NCBI RefSeq assembly: GCF_003259255.1
Contig: NZ_QGOL01000014.1
Location: 1 to 64,000 of the forward strand
From: Algoriphagus litoralis
GTDB taxonomy: Bacteria > Bacteroidota > Bacteroidia > Cytophagales > Cyclobacteriaceae
Direction: 5' to 3'
Length of the DNA: 64,000 nucleotides
This document shows, piece by piece, positions 1 to 8,494 of this stretch. Below the pieces are notes generated by a model. The model had not been told where the DNA came from. It saw nothing but the letters and a program-made list of their open reading frames with translations, and made no database searches. A program made the position numbers and the translations under genes. Position 1 is the first letter of the stretch, and each line of letters opens with the position of its first letter.

Positions 1-118
1 CACTGGAAATGATCAGGAAAATTTTCATCTGAATTTTTATAAAATCACTCTTTCAAGCCTAGCTTAAAGGAAATAAAACAAGTGAAAGCAAAATTATATT
101 CTAAAAATAGAGCAATAT

Positions 119-1138
119 TCAATATCTAAATGATGGCAATTCTGGATAATACCTTTTTCTAGGGTCCTTTGATGAAAAAATATACCTCACTGATAATTCA
201 TGCGCTCCACCCGAAGATAAGAAACCCAATTTCGAAATCGCATAATCAAAGCTATACCCAAGCTCCAATCCTGAAGGAAGATTTACACCTAATAAAAAAA
301 TTAGGGATTCATTATTTGGCAACTCATACTTGGTAGGAAGTCCGCGATACCAAAAACCCAAGACCAAGGGTTCAAAGAAAAATTCAGCACCTAGATCCAA
401 TTGAGAGAATTGCCCCTGCTGTTTGTAATTAAACCCTACAGCCACTGATCGCTTCTGGTTTGTATTATTAAAATATTCATTGATATCACCGGGAGCAAGG
501 TCAAATCGATGCCCACCATGAATCGAGTACTTGACCGGTAGCTGATTGGTATTATCAGCCAAATAACTTATTTCCGGACTAAGTAAGTGAGCAGCAGAAA
601 AACCAAACCAAGACTTTTTCCCATAATACAATAAACCAGCGTGTGCATCTGCAGATCTTATCCGACTATCGCCTTCAAAAGCTTCTCCAGGTGAGCCATT
701 GATCAGTCCCGTGTCTATATTTAACTGAGTACCCAAAATGACCCTGTCAAAAAATGCGTCTCGTGCCACAAAAGAGCCCTGAAAGCCAGCTTGAATGTAG
801 CTCGATTCACTAATTTTTAACCGATACGAGTAGACTAGGCCTATTTCATTGACATTGGTTTGGGTGAAAGATTCCTGAGCTCCGTGAAAAATCAAGCCAA
901 ACCCCGAGTTTATTCGTTCTTCAAAGTGATCAAAATAGGCGGTATAGGCAACAAAACTCTGATCCAAAGCAGGCCATTGGTTTCTGAAATTGACTCCAAC
1001 CCTACTCATACTCGTACTTCCTGTAAAAGCAGGATTTAAATAAATAGGATTGGCATAATACTGACTATATTGAATATCCTGGGCCGAAAGGCTGGTACAC
1101 AGATAAAAAAGGCTTAAAAAAAGAAGTATTTTTTTCAT
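119..1138 (-). CDS. PorP/SprF family type IX secretion system outer-membrane protein
   Basis: The product has 339 residues with a signal peptide ending near residue 20 (LSAQ). It then shows the family hallmark DIQYSQYYANPIYLNPAF, and the remainder has the alternating pattern of an outer-membrane beta barrel (inference). PorP/SprF proteins partner with T9SS-secreted proteins carrying the type B (gliding-motility-associated) C-terminal domain. The gene immediately upstream encodes exactly such a cargo, and the two overlap by ATGA, so they are translationally coupled. This suggests a dedicated cargo-specific partner rather than the core PorP or SprF, so no symbol is given. Nothing recognisable lies in bases 1-118. 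Confidence 0.92.
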   Translation of the reverse strand: MKKILLFLSLFYLCTSLSAQDIQYSQYYANPIYLNPAFTGSTSMSRVGVNFRNQWPALDQSFVAYTAYFDHFEERINSGFGLIFHGAQESFTQTNVNEIGLVYSYRLKISESSYIQAGFQGSFVARDAFFDRVILGTQLNIDTGLINGSPGEAFEGDSRIRSADAHAGLLYYGKKSWFGFSAAHLLSPEISYLADNTNQLPVKYSIHGGHRFDLAPGDINEYFNNTNQKRSVAVGFNYKQQGQFSQLDLGAEFFFEPLVLGFWYRGLPTKYELPNNESLIFLLGVNLPSGLELGYSFDYAISKLGFLSSGGAHELSVRYIFSSKDPRKRYYPELPSFRY

Positions 1139-3477
1139 CGGATCAATCTGAATTTTCCACTCTCCTTCACCATTTCAGCATCTGTCGTTTCACCGTTTAC
1201 TCGATAAACAAAAATACCAGCGTCCAGCAATTTGCCATTTAATGTACCATCCCAGCCCAAGGTATTCAAATCCTCTGTTTGAAAGATCAATTCCCCCCAA
1301 GTGTTAAATATCAACAATTCAAAACTCACTAAACCCTTTTGCTTTGGTAGAAAAGTGTTGTTTTGCTCTTCATTGGGAGTAAAGCCGGTAGGGATCATCA
1401 GTCGATAACTTCGAGTAATGGATACTGTCTTAGAGATAGATTGCTGACAGCCATATCGATCAGTAATTATCAGAACTACATTGAAATCACCTTTTTTACC
1501 AAATACATGAGTTGGATTTTTTTCAGTAGCCCTATTTCCATCTCCGAAATCCCAATCCCAACTGACTGCCCGATTATCCGACAGATCAGTAAACTGGATG
1601 ACATCACTTGGAAAAACCCCGCCCCCTGCTTCATCTTTGACTCCAGTACCTTGAACTCCAAAATCATAATCCACTGTCAGTTCGAAGGGTTGAATGAAAA
1701 TCTCAAGAGGAATACCTTCTGAGTAACAATCAAGGTTTTTTTGTTTGATTCTCAATTCAAACATCCCGGATTGACCAACTGATTTCATTTCATCATTTAG
1801 CAAAATCAATCCATTGCCTGAAAGTTGGTAATCAAAGGTGGAAGGATTGTAATCCAGGATCTGGCTGGTGACGTCTACGGTTTGCCCTACCAGACATCCT
1901 ACAATTTCTAAATCAACTAGAGCAATTGGTAAATCTGGTAGGACGATGACAATCTTATTGCTTTTGGCAGGGCAATTTTTCCGATTATACCCAAAAACCT
2001 CATACTCACCAGCTTCACCAGTACTAAACGTGCTTTGCGTAGCTCCCTCTATCAGTTCTCCATCTTTGTACCATTCAAATCGATCGTACACTTCATTTCC
2101 TGTCCCCTCCAGGGAAACTAGCTCCCCTTCGCAAATATCAATTTCATTGGCTAATTCACTTTCCCCTGAAATCCTCAAAGAAATTGGTTCGGGGGATTCT
2201 TGAATAGCAAGAGTCATCGAGTTTCCTTTGGAAGTTTTGCCATAGCTATCGGTGATTGTGTAATAAACCGTTACCTCTTGATCGATAAATTCATCATTTG
2301 GAAAAAAAGTGAATCCTCCAGCTTGATCGCTTGCTCTGAACGTGCCCTGTGGCAAAATCAAGACCCGGTTTTGCTCCAGACAGCGTGCCTGCGAACAAAC
2401 ATCTTCTGACTCAGCCTGAATGTCCTCAAGGGATTGATAAAACTGAAGACATCTAATGACACTGTTTTCATTGGGCAACACCACCTCTTCATCCGAAATA
2501 TTGAATTGATTTTCTTGACCAGCACAAGATGCGATATCTGAAAAATCAACTCCTTGGGGATCTTGAAGTTGATCATCTGCTGATACCTCGACGATGAGAT
2601 TTCTTATTTCGTGAAAGTTTGAAAAGCCACCGGTCGAGGCTGCAAAGCCTATCTTAAGATTCTTAGGGGCAGGGAAATCATATGGGCGGTCAAAAATCGT
2701 AAGCTGACGGGGAAGACCAGGCTCAGTCGTCACAATCATGGTAAGTGTCAAAAAGAAACCTACTCCATCAGGATCGGGTTGCAATTCCAGATTTACTCTA
2801 CGGTAACCTACCTGCATGGGATCTGTCACCCGTGATGTCCCCGCACCACCAGAACTAATGGGGAATTGACCTCCAGGAGTCAGCCCATCATTTCCCGTGG
2901 TCATGGTCCTTCTTCCTACCACAAAGGGATAACCGATATTCCCATTTCCTGGGCCACGAATTACAATAGCGTCAGGGACAAGTTCATCTTGCACACCTGC
3001 AAAACCACCATTTTTCCCCTCAGAGCGATTTCCAAAATTTCCAAATTCATCAAAACCTATTCCCAAATAGGCATTGGATAGACCTGGCTCTCCGCTTCTT
3101 TGCGCATACCCCAGCGATCCACCAAAGCCACCGGCGTTAAATACTTGGGTATCTGCATCAAAAAGGAAAAGGCTTAATCCATCCGCAAGAAATTGTCCAA
3201 CACCTCCATAACTAAAATACTCAAATTCCACTTTCAATCCATAAGAAGAAGGAAACGGAACATCTACATAGATGTGCCCTCGTTGATTGAGCTGGTTACT
3301 AGTGAGACGTAAAACCCCATCAATTAACCGTGCATCTCCTCCAAATATAGTGTTGGCTTGGGTACTTGGAGTCTGGAAAGTTTCGCAATAAGGAAATCCG
3401 ATCTGAGCATTCGCTTCCAATCCAAGCAATGCAAAAAATACCAGTATCCAGTTTCTCAATTTCCCCTTCAATCCCAT
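1135..3477 (-). CDS. T9SS type B sorting domain protein with lectin-like and PKD domains
   Basis: This is a large secreted protein of 780 residues with a signal peptide ending near residue 24 (LEANAQ). Residues about 30-300 look like an L-type (legume-like) lectin fold, with YLGIGFDEFGNF and the surrounding pattern. Ig/PKD-like regions follow, including a clear PKD motif at about 640-690 (WDWDFGDG, then NPTHVFGKKGDF). The C-terminus (about 695-780; GFTPNEEQNN, FNTWGELIF, GWDGTLNGK, GIFVYRV) is the CHU_C/type B T9SS sorting domain. It is therefore expected to be exported by T9SS and retained at or released from the cell surface. The porP/sprF-like gene is directly downstream. The ligand is unknown; carbohydrate binding is inferred from the lectin-like fold. 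Confidence 0.87.
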   Translation of the reverse strand: MGLKGKLRNWILVFFALLGLEANAQIGFPYCETFQTPSTQANTIFGGDARLIDGVLRLTSNQLNQRGHIYVDVPFPSSYGLKVEFEYFSYGGVGQFLADGLSLFLFDADTQVFNAGGFGGSLGYAQRSGEPGLSNAYLGIGFDEFGNFGNRSEGKNGGFAGVQDELVPDAIVIRGPGNGNIGYPFVVGRRTMTTGNDGLTPGGQFPISSGGAGTSRVTDPMQVGYRRVNLELQPDPDGVGFFLTLTMIVTTEPGLPRQLTIFDRPYDFPAPKNLKIGFAASTGGFSNFHEIRNLIVEVSADDQLQDPQGVDFSDIASCAGQENQFNISDEEVVLPNENSVIRCLQFYQSLEDIQAESEDVCSQARCLEQNRVLILPQGTFRASDQAGGFTFFPNDEFIDQEVTVYYTITDSYGKTSKGNSMTLAIQESPEPISLRISGESELANEIDICEGELVSLEGTGNEVYDRFEWYKDGELIEGATQSTFSTGEAGEYEVFGYNRKNCPAKSNKIVIVLPDLPIALVDLEIVGCLVGQTVDVTSQILDYNPSTFDYQLSGNGLILLNDEMKSVGQSGMFELRIKQKNLDCYSEGIPLEIFIQPFELTVDYDFGVQGTGVKDEAGGGVFPSDVIQFTDLSDNRAVSWDWDFGDGNRATEKNPTHVFGKKGDFNVVLIITDRYGCQQSISKTVSITRSYRLMIPTGFTPNEEQNNTFLPKQKGLVSFELLIFNTWGELIFQTEDLNTLGWDGTLNGKLLDAGIFVYRVNGETTDAEMVKESGKFRLIR

Positions 3478-3520
3478 TTTTTTAGAATCCTAAATAAAAT
3501 GACATTAGGTGTATAAAACA

Positions 3521-3549
3521 AAAGCTCCGAAGAATCTCTTCGAAGCTTT
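3521..3549 (-). terminator. Rho-independent terminator downstream of purA
   Basis: A 13-bp stem (AAAGCTTCGAAGA read on the minus strand) has a 3-nt loop and one G-U wobble, and is followed on the minus strand by a T-rich tract. A T run also follows on the plus strand, so it may act in both directions. It separates purA from the T9SS cargo gene. Confidence 0.75.
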
Positions 3550-3568
3550 ATTTTTTTTTTGCCTTGTT

Positions 3569-4840
3569 TTATCTCAGAATAGTCTGAACTCGATCCGGTC
3601 CTACGGACACCAATTTGATGGGAACCTGTAGTTCCTCTTCTAAATAGGACACGTATTCTTTTAATTCAGCTGGAAATTCATCATAGGACCTTACCTCAGC
3701 AAGAGAGGAGTGCCAGCCTTTAAAGACTTTATATACTGGTCTCACATCCAATTCTGAAATCTCAAAACTCAGGCGATCGATTCGCTCCCCAGTTGGAAGC
3801 TCATAGTGCGTACAGACATTGATTTCTTCAAAAATATTCAACACGTCAGCCTTCATCATGAATAACTGAGTTACGCCGTTGATCATAATTGAATAGCGCA
3901 ACGCTGGCAGATCCAGCCAACCGCATCGTCTAGGTCTACCTGTAGTACTTCCAAATTCGTTACCTTCTTTCCGCATGGCTTCACCTACTGCATCGAAGAG
4001 TTCTGTTGGGAATGGTCCACTGCCTACGCGAGTACAGTATGCTTTGAAAATCCCGAAAACCTCGCCGATTTTGGACGGAGCCACTCCAAGGCCTGTACAG
4101 GCTCCAGCGGTCATCGTGGTGCTACTGGTCACAAATGGATAACTTCCAAAATCCACATCAAGTAAAGAACCTTGTGCTCCTTCTGCCAGTATTTTTTTAT
4201 TTGAAGCCAAGGCATCATTGACCACATATTCACTATCGATCAAATTGAGCGTCTTGAAAAATTCCACAGCCGCAAAAAACTGGGCTTCCATTTCGGCCAA
4301 TGCATCAAGCGGATGATTATAGAAGGATAAAATAGTCTTGTGTTTCTCTACAAGCGCATCGTATTTTTCCCCGAAATCAGGACTTAAGATATCTCCTACC
4401 CGTAAGGCTGCTCTACCGATTTTATCTTGATAGGTTGGTCCGATTCCCTTCAGCGTCGAACCGATTTTTTTGTCTCCTTTGGCTGTTTCAAGAGCAGCAT
4501 CGAGGAGCTTATGTGTAGGTATGATGATGGTTGCCTTTTTGGAAACCACTAGGTTCTTCTGGTAATCAATAGAAAATTTACCCAAACCATCAATCTCTTT
4601 TTTGAGGATAATGGGATCGAGCACCACACCGTTTCCGATGATATTCAGGATTTGGGATCTGAAAATCCCTGAAGGAATCTGATGCAACACGTGCTTAATT
4701 CCGTCAAATTCCAATGTATGGCCAGCATTTGGCCCTCCTTGGAATCTGGCCACCACCTCGTATTGAGGGGCAAGCACATCCACGATTTTTCCTTTTCCTT
4801 CATCTCCCCACTGGAGACCCAGCAATACATCCATCTTCAT
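3569..4840 (-). CDS. purA: Adenylosuccinate synthase
   Basis: PurA makes adenylosuccinate from IMP, aspartate and GTP, the first committed step to AMP, in the cytoplasm. The product has 423 residues, a normal length. The N-terminal GTP loop QWGDEGKGKIVD and the catalytic His region GGPNAGHTL are intact, as are the IMP-site segments STTTMTAGACTGLG and TGRPRRCGW. Start is ATG at 4840; MKMDVLLGLQWGDEGKGK fits the family N-terminus. A terminator follows. It appears to be a single-gene transcript. Confidence 0.97.
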   Translation of the reverse strand: MKMDVLLGLQWGDEGKGKIVDVLAPQYEVVARFQGGPNAGHTLEFDGIKHVLHQIPSGIFRSQILNIIGNGVVLDPIILKKEIDGLGKFSIDYQKNLVVSKKATIIIPTHKLLDAALETAKGDKKIGSTLKGIGPTYQDKIGRAALRVGDILSPDFGEKYDALVEKHKTILSFYNHPLDALAEMEAQFFAAVEFFKTLNLIDSEYVVNDALASNKKILAEGAQGSLLDVDFGSYPFVTSSTTMTAGACTGLGVAPSKIGEVFGIFKAYCTRVGSGPFPTELFDAVGEAMRKEGNEFGSTTGRPRRCGWLDLPALRYSIMINGVTQLFMMKADVLNIFEEINVCTHYELPTGERIDRLSFEISELDVRPVYKVFKGWHSSLAEVRSYDEFPAELKEYVSYLEEELQVPIKLVSVGPDRVQTILR

Positions 4841-4957
4841 TTGATGTGTGGTCTTATCTGTTATTCAAATTTTTTTAAAGGGCGAAATTTGCGATAAGGG
4901 TATAGAAAACCAAGGGAAACGAGGGAATTATTATACCGCAACCAGACAAAATAAAAA

Positions 4958-4978
4958 AAAGCCCTACGTTAGGGCTTT
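4958..4978 (-). terminator. Terminator of the STAS gene
   Basis: A perfect 9-bp stem (AAAGCCCTA / TAGGGCTTT) with a 3-nt loop is followed on the minus strand by TTTTTATTTT. It lies 3 bases past the STAS stop codon. Confidence 0.85.
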
Positions 4979-4981
4979 ATC

Positions 4982-5323
4982 TCAATTTTTCGATTTGAAA
5001 TCTTCCACTGAATCGAAGACCGTGAAAATATTATTCAATTTGGTGATTATCAGCAATTTTTTCACGTGATCGGAGGGAGCTGTCAAATAAACTTCGCCAC
5101 CCGAATTCCTCATTTTGGTCAGCATGGTAATCAGAAGCCCTATTCCACTCGAACTGATGTATCTCACTTCACTGAGGTCAATCACAAAAATTTTTGCTCC
5201 ATCCTGAATCGCATCGGATACAACTTCGACCAGTTTGGGGCCGACTTCGTCGCCAATCAGGTCACCTTGGATAAATAGGTAATCAGCTTTTTGGTCTTTT
5301 TGGGTAGTGTAGGTGAGTTTCAT
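4982..5323 (-). CDS. STAS-domain protein (anti-anti-sigma factor type)
   Basis: The 113-residue protein is a single STAS domain. It shows the beta strand FVIDLSEVRYISSSGIGLL with the conserved serine at the start of the helix, which is the phosphorylatable position in SpoIIAA/RsbV proteins. In this family the unphosphorylated form binds an anti-sigma kinase or a partner-switching module. No serine kinase or phosphatase gene is next to it, so the partner is unknown. The gene lies between purA and a Fur-family gene, all on the minus strand, and has its own terminator. Confidence 0.9.
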   Translation of the reverse strand: MKLTYTTQKDQKADYLFIQGDLIGDEVGPKLVEVVSDAIQDGAKIFVIDLSEVRYISSSGIGLLITMLTKMRNSGGEVYLTAPSDHVKKLLIITKLNNIFTVFDSVEDFKSKN

Positions 5324-5420
5324 CAGTTTATAATTAGTTTTTTAGCGGTCAGATGAAATCTTCGAATGAGACAGTTCATCATTTCTCTGAGTGACTCCGA
5401 AAGGGTCCTGCTCGATTTAA

Positions 5421-5888
5421 TTAGCTATCTTTTCTGTTTTCGCACTTTACCTTGGTACAGTTTCCGTAGAGAATCAATGAGTGATGCAAGACTTGGAAAT
5501 TCAAAATCTCTCCAACGGTATTTTGGATGTTTTGGATACGAGGATCGCAAAATTCCATCACTTGATTACACTCCACACAAATCAGGTGATCGTGTTGTTT
5601 GTATCCGTAGGATTTTTCGAATTGGGCAAGGTTTTTTCCAAACTGATGCTTCGTCACCAGATCACACTCTACCAATAAATCCAAGGTATTGTAGACTGTC
5701 GCTCGACTGACCCGATAGTTTTTATTTTTCATACTGATGTAGAGGCCTTCTACATCAAAATGGCCTGTTCGGCTATAAATTTCCTCCAAAATGGCATACC
5801 GTTCGGGAGTTTTGCGGAGCTTTTTATTTTCCAGATAGGCGGTAAATATCTTCTTGACCTCTTCGAAATGAGTTGTATTCAAAGGCAT
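5421..5888 (-). CDS. Fur-family transcriptional regulator
   Basis: The 155-residue protein has an N-terminal winged helix (about 20-90; [14 protein letters not shown], then [16 protein letters not shown], the DNA-recognition helix). The C-terminal dimerisation/metal domain contains [18 protein letters not shown], giving the Fur/PerR His cluster plus a CxxC structural zinc motif, and a further Cys pair near the C-terminus. Fur, PerR and Zur cannot be told apart from this alone. It sits just downstream of the RelA/SpoT gene in the same orientation, but has its own -7 box, so independent transcription is likely. Confidence 0.93.
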   Translation of the reverse strand: MPLNTTHFEEVKKIFTAYLENKKLRKTPERYAILEEIYSRTGHFDVEGLYISMKNKNYRVSRATVYNTLDLLVECDLVTKHQFGKNLAQFEKSYGYKQHDHLICVECNQVMEFCDPRIQNIQNTVGEILNFQVLHHSLILYGNCTKVKCENRKDS

Positions 5889-5904
5889 TTTCTGCGTTTT
5901 TTTT

Positions 5905-5912
5905 CAAATATA
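5905..5912 (-). promoter_or_regulatory. Bacteroidota -7 box for the Fur-family gene
   Basis: TATATTTG on the minus strand matches the Bacteroidota primary-sigma consensus TAnnTTTG and lies 17 bases before the ATG, leaving a very short leader. No good -33 TTTG is seen at 19-21 nt spacing. Confidence 0.5.
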
Positions 5913-5938
5913 ACTTTTGTAACCCAATAAAGATTCAA

Positions 5939-8155
5939 TCAATCAAACCGGGAAATTTTGATAATGCCGTCCACTTGCTGGAGGTTTTTGATCAAATGAT
6001 CCAAATGCTCTGTGCTATGGACGTAGAGTTTGATCGTACCTTCAAAAATTCCAGCGTCGGAATCCACTGTGATAGAACGCATATTTACCTTTAGTTCATT
6101 GGAAATGACCTTGGTGACATCGTTGATGAGCCCTACCCGATCTGTTCCCAAAATTCTTAATCCTGCCAAAAACGCAATTTCCTTTTGGCTGGTCCAGCGC
6201 GCCTTGATTACCCGATTGCCATGATTGGAAAGAAGCTCTAGGGCATTTGGGCAGGAAGTTCGGTGGATTTTGATGCCCTCGTTGATGGTAACGAAACCAA
6301 AGACGTCATCCCCGGGGATTGGATTACAGCATTTGGCCAAGATGTAATCCACCACATCCATATCCTCACCAATCAGCAACTGATCGTGTTCCGAACCTTT
6401 GATGCTTTTGATTTCTTTGGTGAAAGAGGATTCGTCTTTGACCTTTTCTCCGACTTTACTTTTCCCTTTTTGATTTTCTTTAAAATCTTTGAAGGACTTG
6501 ATTGATGTGGGATCTATTGTCCCTTTTCCTACTCGGTAATAAAATTCGTTTGCTGTTTTTAGCTCATAGTAGGCGCGCAGTTGTTCGACTGTTTCAGAAT
6601 TAAAGTCCATTTTCATGGCTTTTAACTTTCGCTGAACGATCTCTTTCCCATCCAAAATCGCCGATTTTTTCTCCTCTCGAAGCGCATCTTTGATTTTTGC
6701 TTTGGCTCTGGATGTGACTACGTTATTTAGCCAATCCTCGGTGGGTTTTTGCTTATTTGACGTCAGGATTTCCACCTGATCGCCATTTTTGAGAACATGG
6801 CTGATCGGTACGAGCCGCTGGTTTACTTTTGCTCCGATGCACTTGGCCCCGATTTCAGTGTGTATTTCAAATGCAAAATCAAGTGCTGTTGCTCCGATAG
6901 GAAGTACTTTCAGATCTCCTTTGGGAGTAAATACAAATACCTCATCATGGAATAGATTCCCCCTGAAATCATCCATGAATTCAATGGCATTGCCGTCATT
7001 GGATTCAAGAATACTCCTCACCTGACCGATCCAATCATCAAGTCCAGACCCGGTTCTTCCCTGACTGTCCTTTTCCTTGTACTTCCAATGGGCCGCATAG
7101 CCTCGTTCTGCGATTTCATCCATTCGGTCAGTGCGAATCTGAACTTCCACCCATTGGCCTGTATTGCTCATTACCGTCGTATGAAGTGACTCATACCCAT
7201 TTGACCTGGGTGTACTGATCCAGTCTCTGAGACGGTCGGGATTTGGTCTGTAAAAATCCGTCACGATGGAATAAACCTGCCAGCAGTCGGCCTTTTCATT
7301 CTCCAACTGACTTTCTATAATTATCCTGATCGCAAACAGGTCATAGACCTCCTCAAAGGGAATTCCTTGCTTTTTCATCTTATTGTAGATGGAATAGACA
7401 GACTTGGGTCTTCCCTTGATGGTGAATTTGAAGTCCTGCTTGCCTAATTCATCCTCAATCGGTTGAATAAAGGATTTGATAAACTTATTCCTGTAGCTCT
7501 TGGATTCGTTGATTTTCTGGACGATATCCTTATAGGTATCGGTATCAGTGTATTTGAGGTAAAGATCCTCCAGCTCTGATTTGATCGCGTACAGGCCCAA
7601 TCGATGTGCAAGGGGTGCATAGAGATACATGGTCTCAGAAGCGATCTTCAGCTGCTTGTGTCGGGGCATGCTGGATAAGGTCCGCATGTTGTTCAGCCGA
7701 TCGGCTAATTTGATCAGAATTACACGGACATCATCAGAGAGCGTGAGGAGCATTTTGCGGAAATTTTCTGCCTGCTGCGAACTTCCGTAGTCAAATACTC
7801 CTGAGATTTTGGTCAGTCCATCAATAATGGTCATTACCTTATGGCCAAATTCCCGCTCGATATCTTCCAGCTCAAGATCCGTATCCTCCACCACGTCATG
7901 AAGCAGAGCGGCGATAATAGAGGTCGTACCCAATCCTATCTCTTCCACACAGACCAAAGCCACTTCAAGCGGATGATAGATGTAGGGCTCTCCGGACTTT
8001 CTTCGCATTTCTTTATGCGCTTCCAGAGAAATATTGAATGCCTTCTTAATCAGTTTGGTATCCCCTGGCTTCAAAAAGGGTTTAGCCTGTTTCAGCAGTT
8101 TGCGATACCGTTTTAGAATTTCTTTACGCTCTTCTTCTATGTCCACAGGGATCAT
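5939..8155 (-). CDS. Bifunctional (p)ppGpp synthetase/hydrolase, RelA/SpoT family
   Basis: The 738-residue length is normal for a long RSH enzyme. Order of domains: HD hydrolase (HDVVEDT, His86/Asp87), synthetase (RPKSVYSIYNKMKKQG and YDLFAIRII), TGS (VFVFTPKGDLKVLPIGAT) near 400-470, and a C-terminal ACT domain (AGLRILGTDRVGLINDVTK). Both HD and synthetase motifs look intact, so it probably both makes and degrades the alarmone, acting in the stringent response. No second RSH gene is in the window. Start is ATG at 8155. Confidence 0.95.
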   Translation of the reverse strand: MIPVDIEEERKEILKRYRKLLKQAKPFLKPGDTKLIKKAFNISLEAHKEMRRKSGEPYIYHPLEVALVCVEEIGLGTTSIIAALLHDVVEDTDLELEDIEREFGHKVMTIIDGLTKISGVFDYGSSQQAENFRKMLLTLSDDVRVILIKLADRLNNMRTLSSMPRHKQLKIASETMYLYAPLAHRLGLYAIKSELEDLYLKYTDTDTYKDIVQKINESKSYRNKFIKSFIQPIEDELGKQDFKFTIKGRPKSVYSIYNKMKKQGIPFEEVYDLFAIRIIIESQLENEKADCWQVYSIVTDFYRPNPDRLRDWISTPRSNGYESLHTTVMSNTGQWVEVQIRTDRMDEIAERGYAAHWKYKEKDSQGRTGSGLDDWIGQVRSILESNDGNAIEFMDDFRGNLFHDEVFVFTPKGDLKVLPIGATALDFAFEIHTEIGAKCIGAKVNQRLVPISHVLKNGDQVEILTSNKQKPTEDWLNNVVTSRAKAKIKDALREEKKSAILDGKEIVQRKLKAMKMDFNSETVEQLRAYYELKTANEFYYRVGKGTIDPTSIKSFKDFKENQKGKSKVGEKVKDESSFTKEIKSIKGSEHDQLLIGEDMDVVDYILAKCCNPIPGDDVFGFVTINEGIKIHRTSCPNALELLSNHGNRVIKARWTSQKEIAFLAGLRILGTDRVGLINDVTKVISNELKVNMRSITVDSDAGIFEGTIKLYVHSTEHLDHLIKNLQQVDGIIKISRFD

Positions 8156-8230
8156 ATGGGTGGATTTTTATTCAAAATAAGGGACAGGAGATTGATCATT
8201 CCATATTTTTGGATTTTTTTTTTCAGACAC

Positions 8231-8262
8231 TTGTGAAAAATAAGATAATGTTTTTACCTTTG
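8231..8262 (+). promoter_or_regulatory. Promoter of the tRNA-Leu gene
   Basis: TTG at 8231-8233, a 21-nt spacer, and TACCTTTG at 8255-8262 match the Bacteroidota -33/-7 pattern. The tRNA 5' end is 60 bases downstream. This is the best promoter match in the window. Confidence 0.7.
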
Positions 8263-8321
8263 CATCCACAATTAGAAAACGAGATCATTGATCAAATAAT
8301 CTCGGTCTGATTGAATCCAAT

Positions 8322-8403
8322 GCGGATGTGGCGAAATTGGTAGACGCACTAGACTTAGGATCTAGCGCCGCGAGGCATGGGGGTTCGAGTCCCTCTATCC
8401 GCA
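8322..8403 (+). tRNA. tRNA-Leu (anticodon UAG)
   Basis: The 82-nt gene folds as a class II tRNA with a long variable arm. The acceptor GCGGATG pairs with TATCCGC through one G-U pair and the discriminator is A. The anticodon stem is CTAGA/TCTAG with loop CTTAGGA, so the anticodon is TAG (8356-8358). The T arm GGGGGTTCGAGTCCCTC is canonical. CCA is not encoded. Confidence 0.97.
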
Positions 8404-8412
8404 CAGCACAAG

Positions 8413-8465
8413 CCCTCAATCACTCCACTGTTTTTGATCAGACAGGAAAGCGGTTGGGGGTTTTT
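8413..8465 (+). terminator. Terminator after tRNA-Leu
   Basis: CCCTCAA (8413-8419) pairs with TTGGGGG (8454-8460) through one G-U, with a small inner CTGT/ACAG hairpin, followed by TTTTT. It lies between the tRNA and tig. No clear promoter is seen between it and tig, so partial read-through may feed tig. Confidence 0.6.
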
Positions 8466-8494
8466 AGTTCATCATCTGTTTAATTTTATACACC

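Noticed and set aside
1363..1722. Plus-strand frame inside the T9SS cargo gene
   Set aside because: Antisense shadow of a conserved coding region; no protein features.
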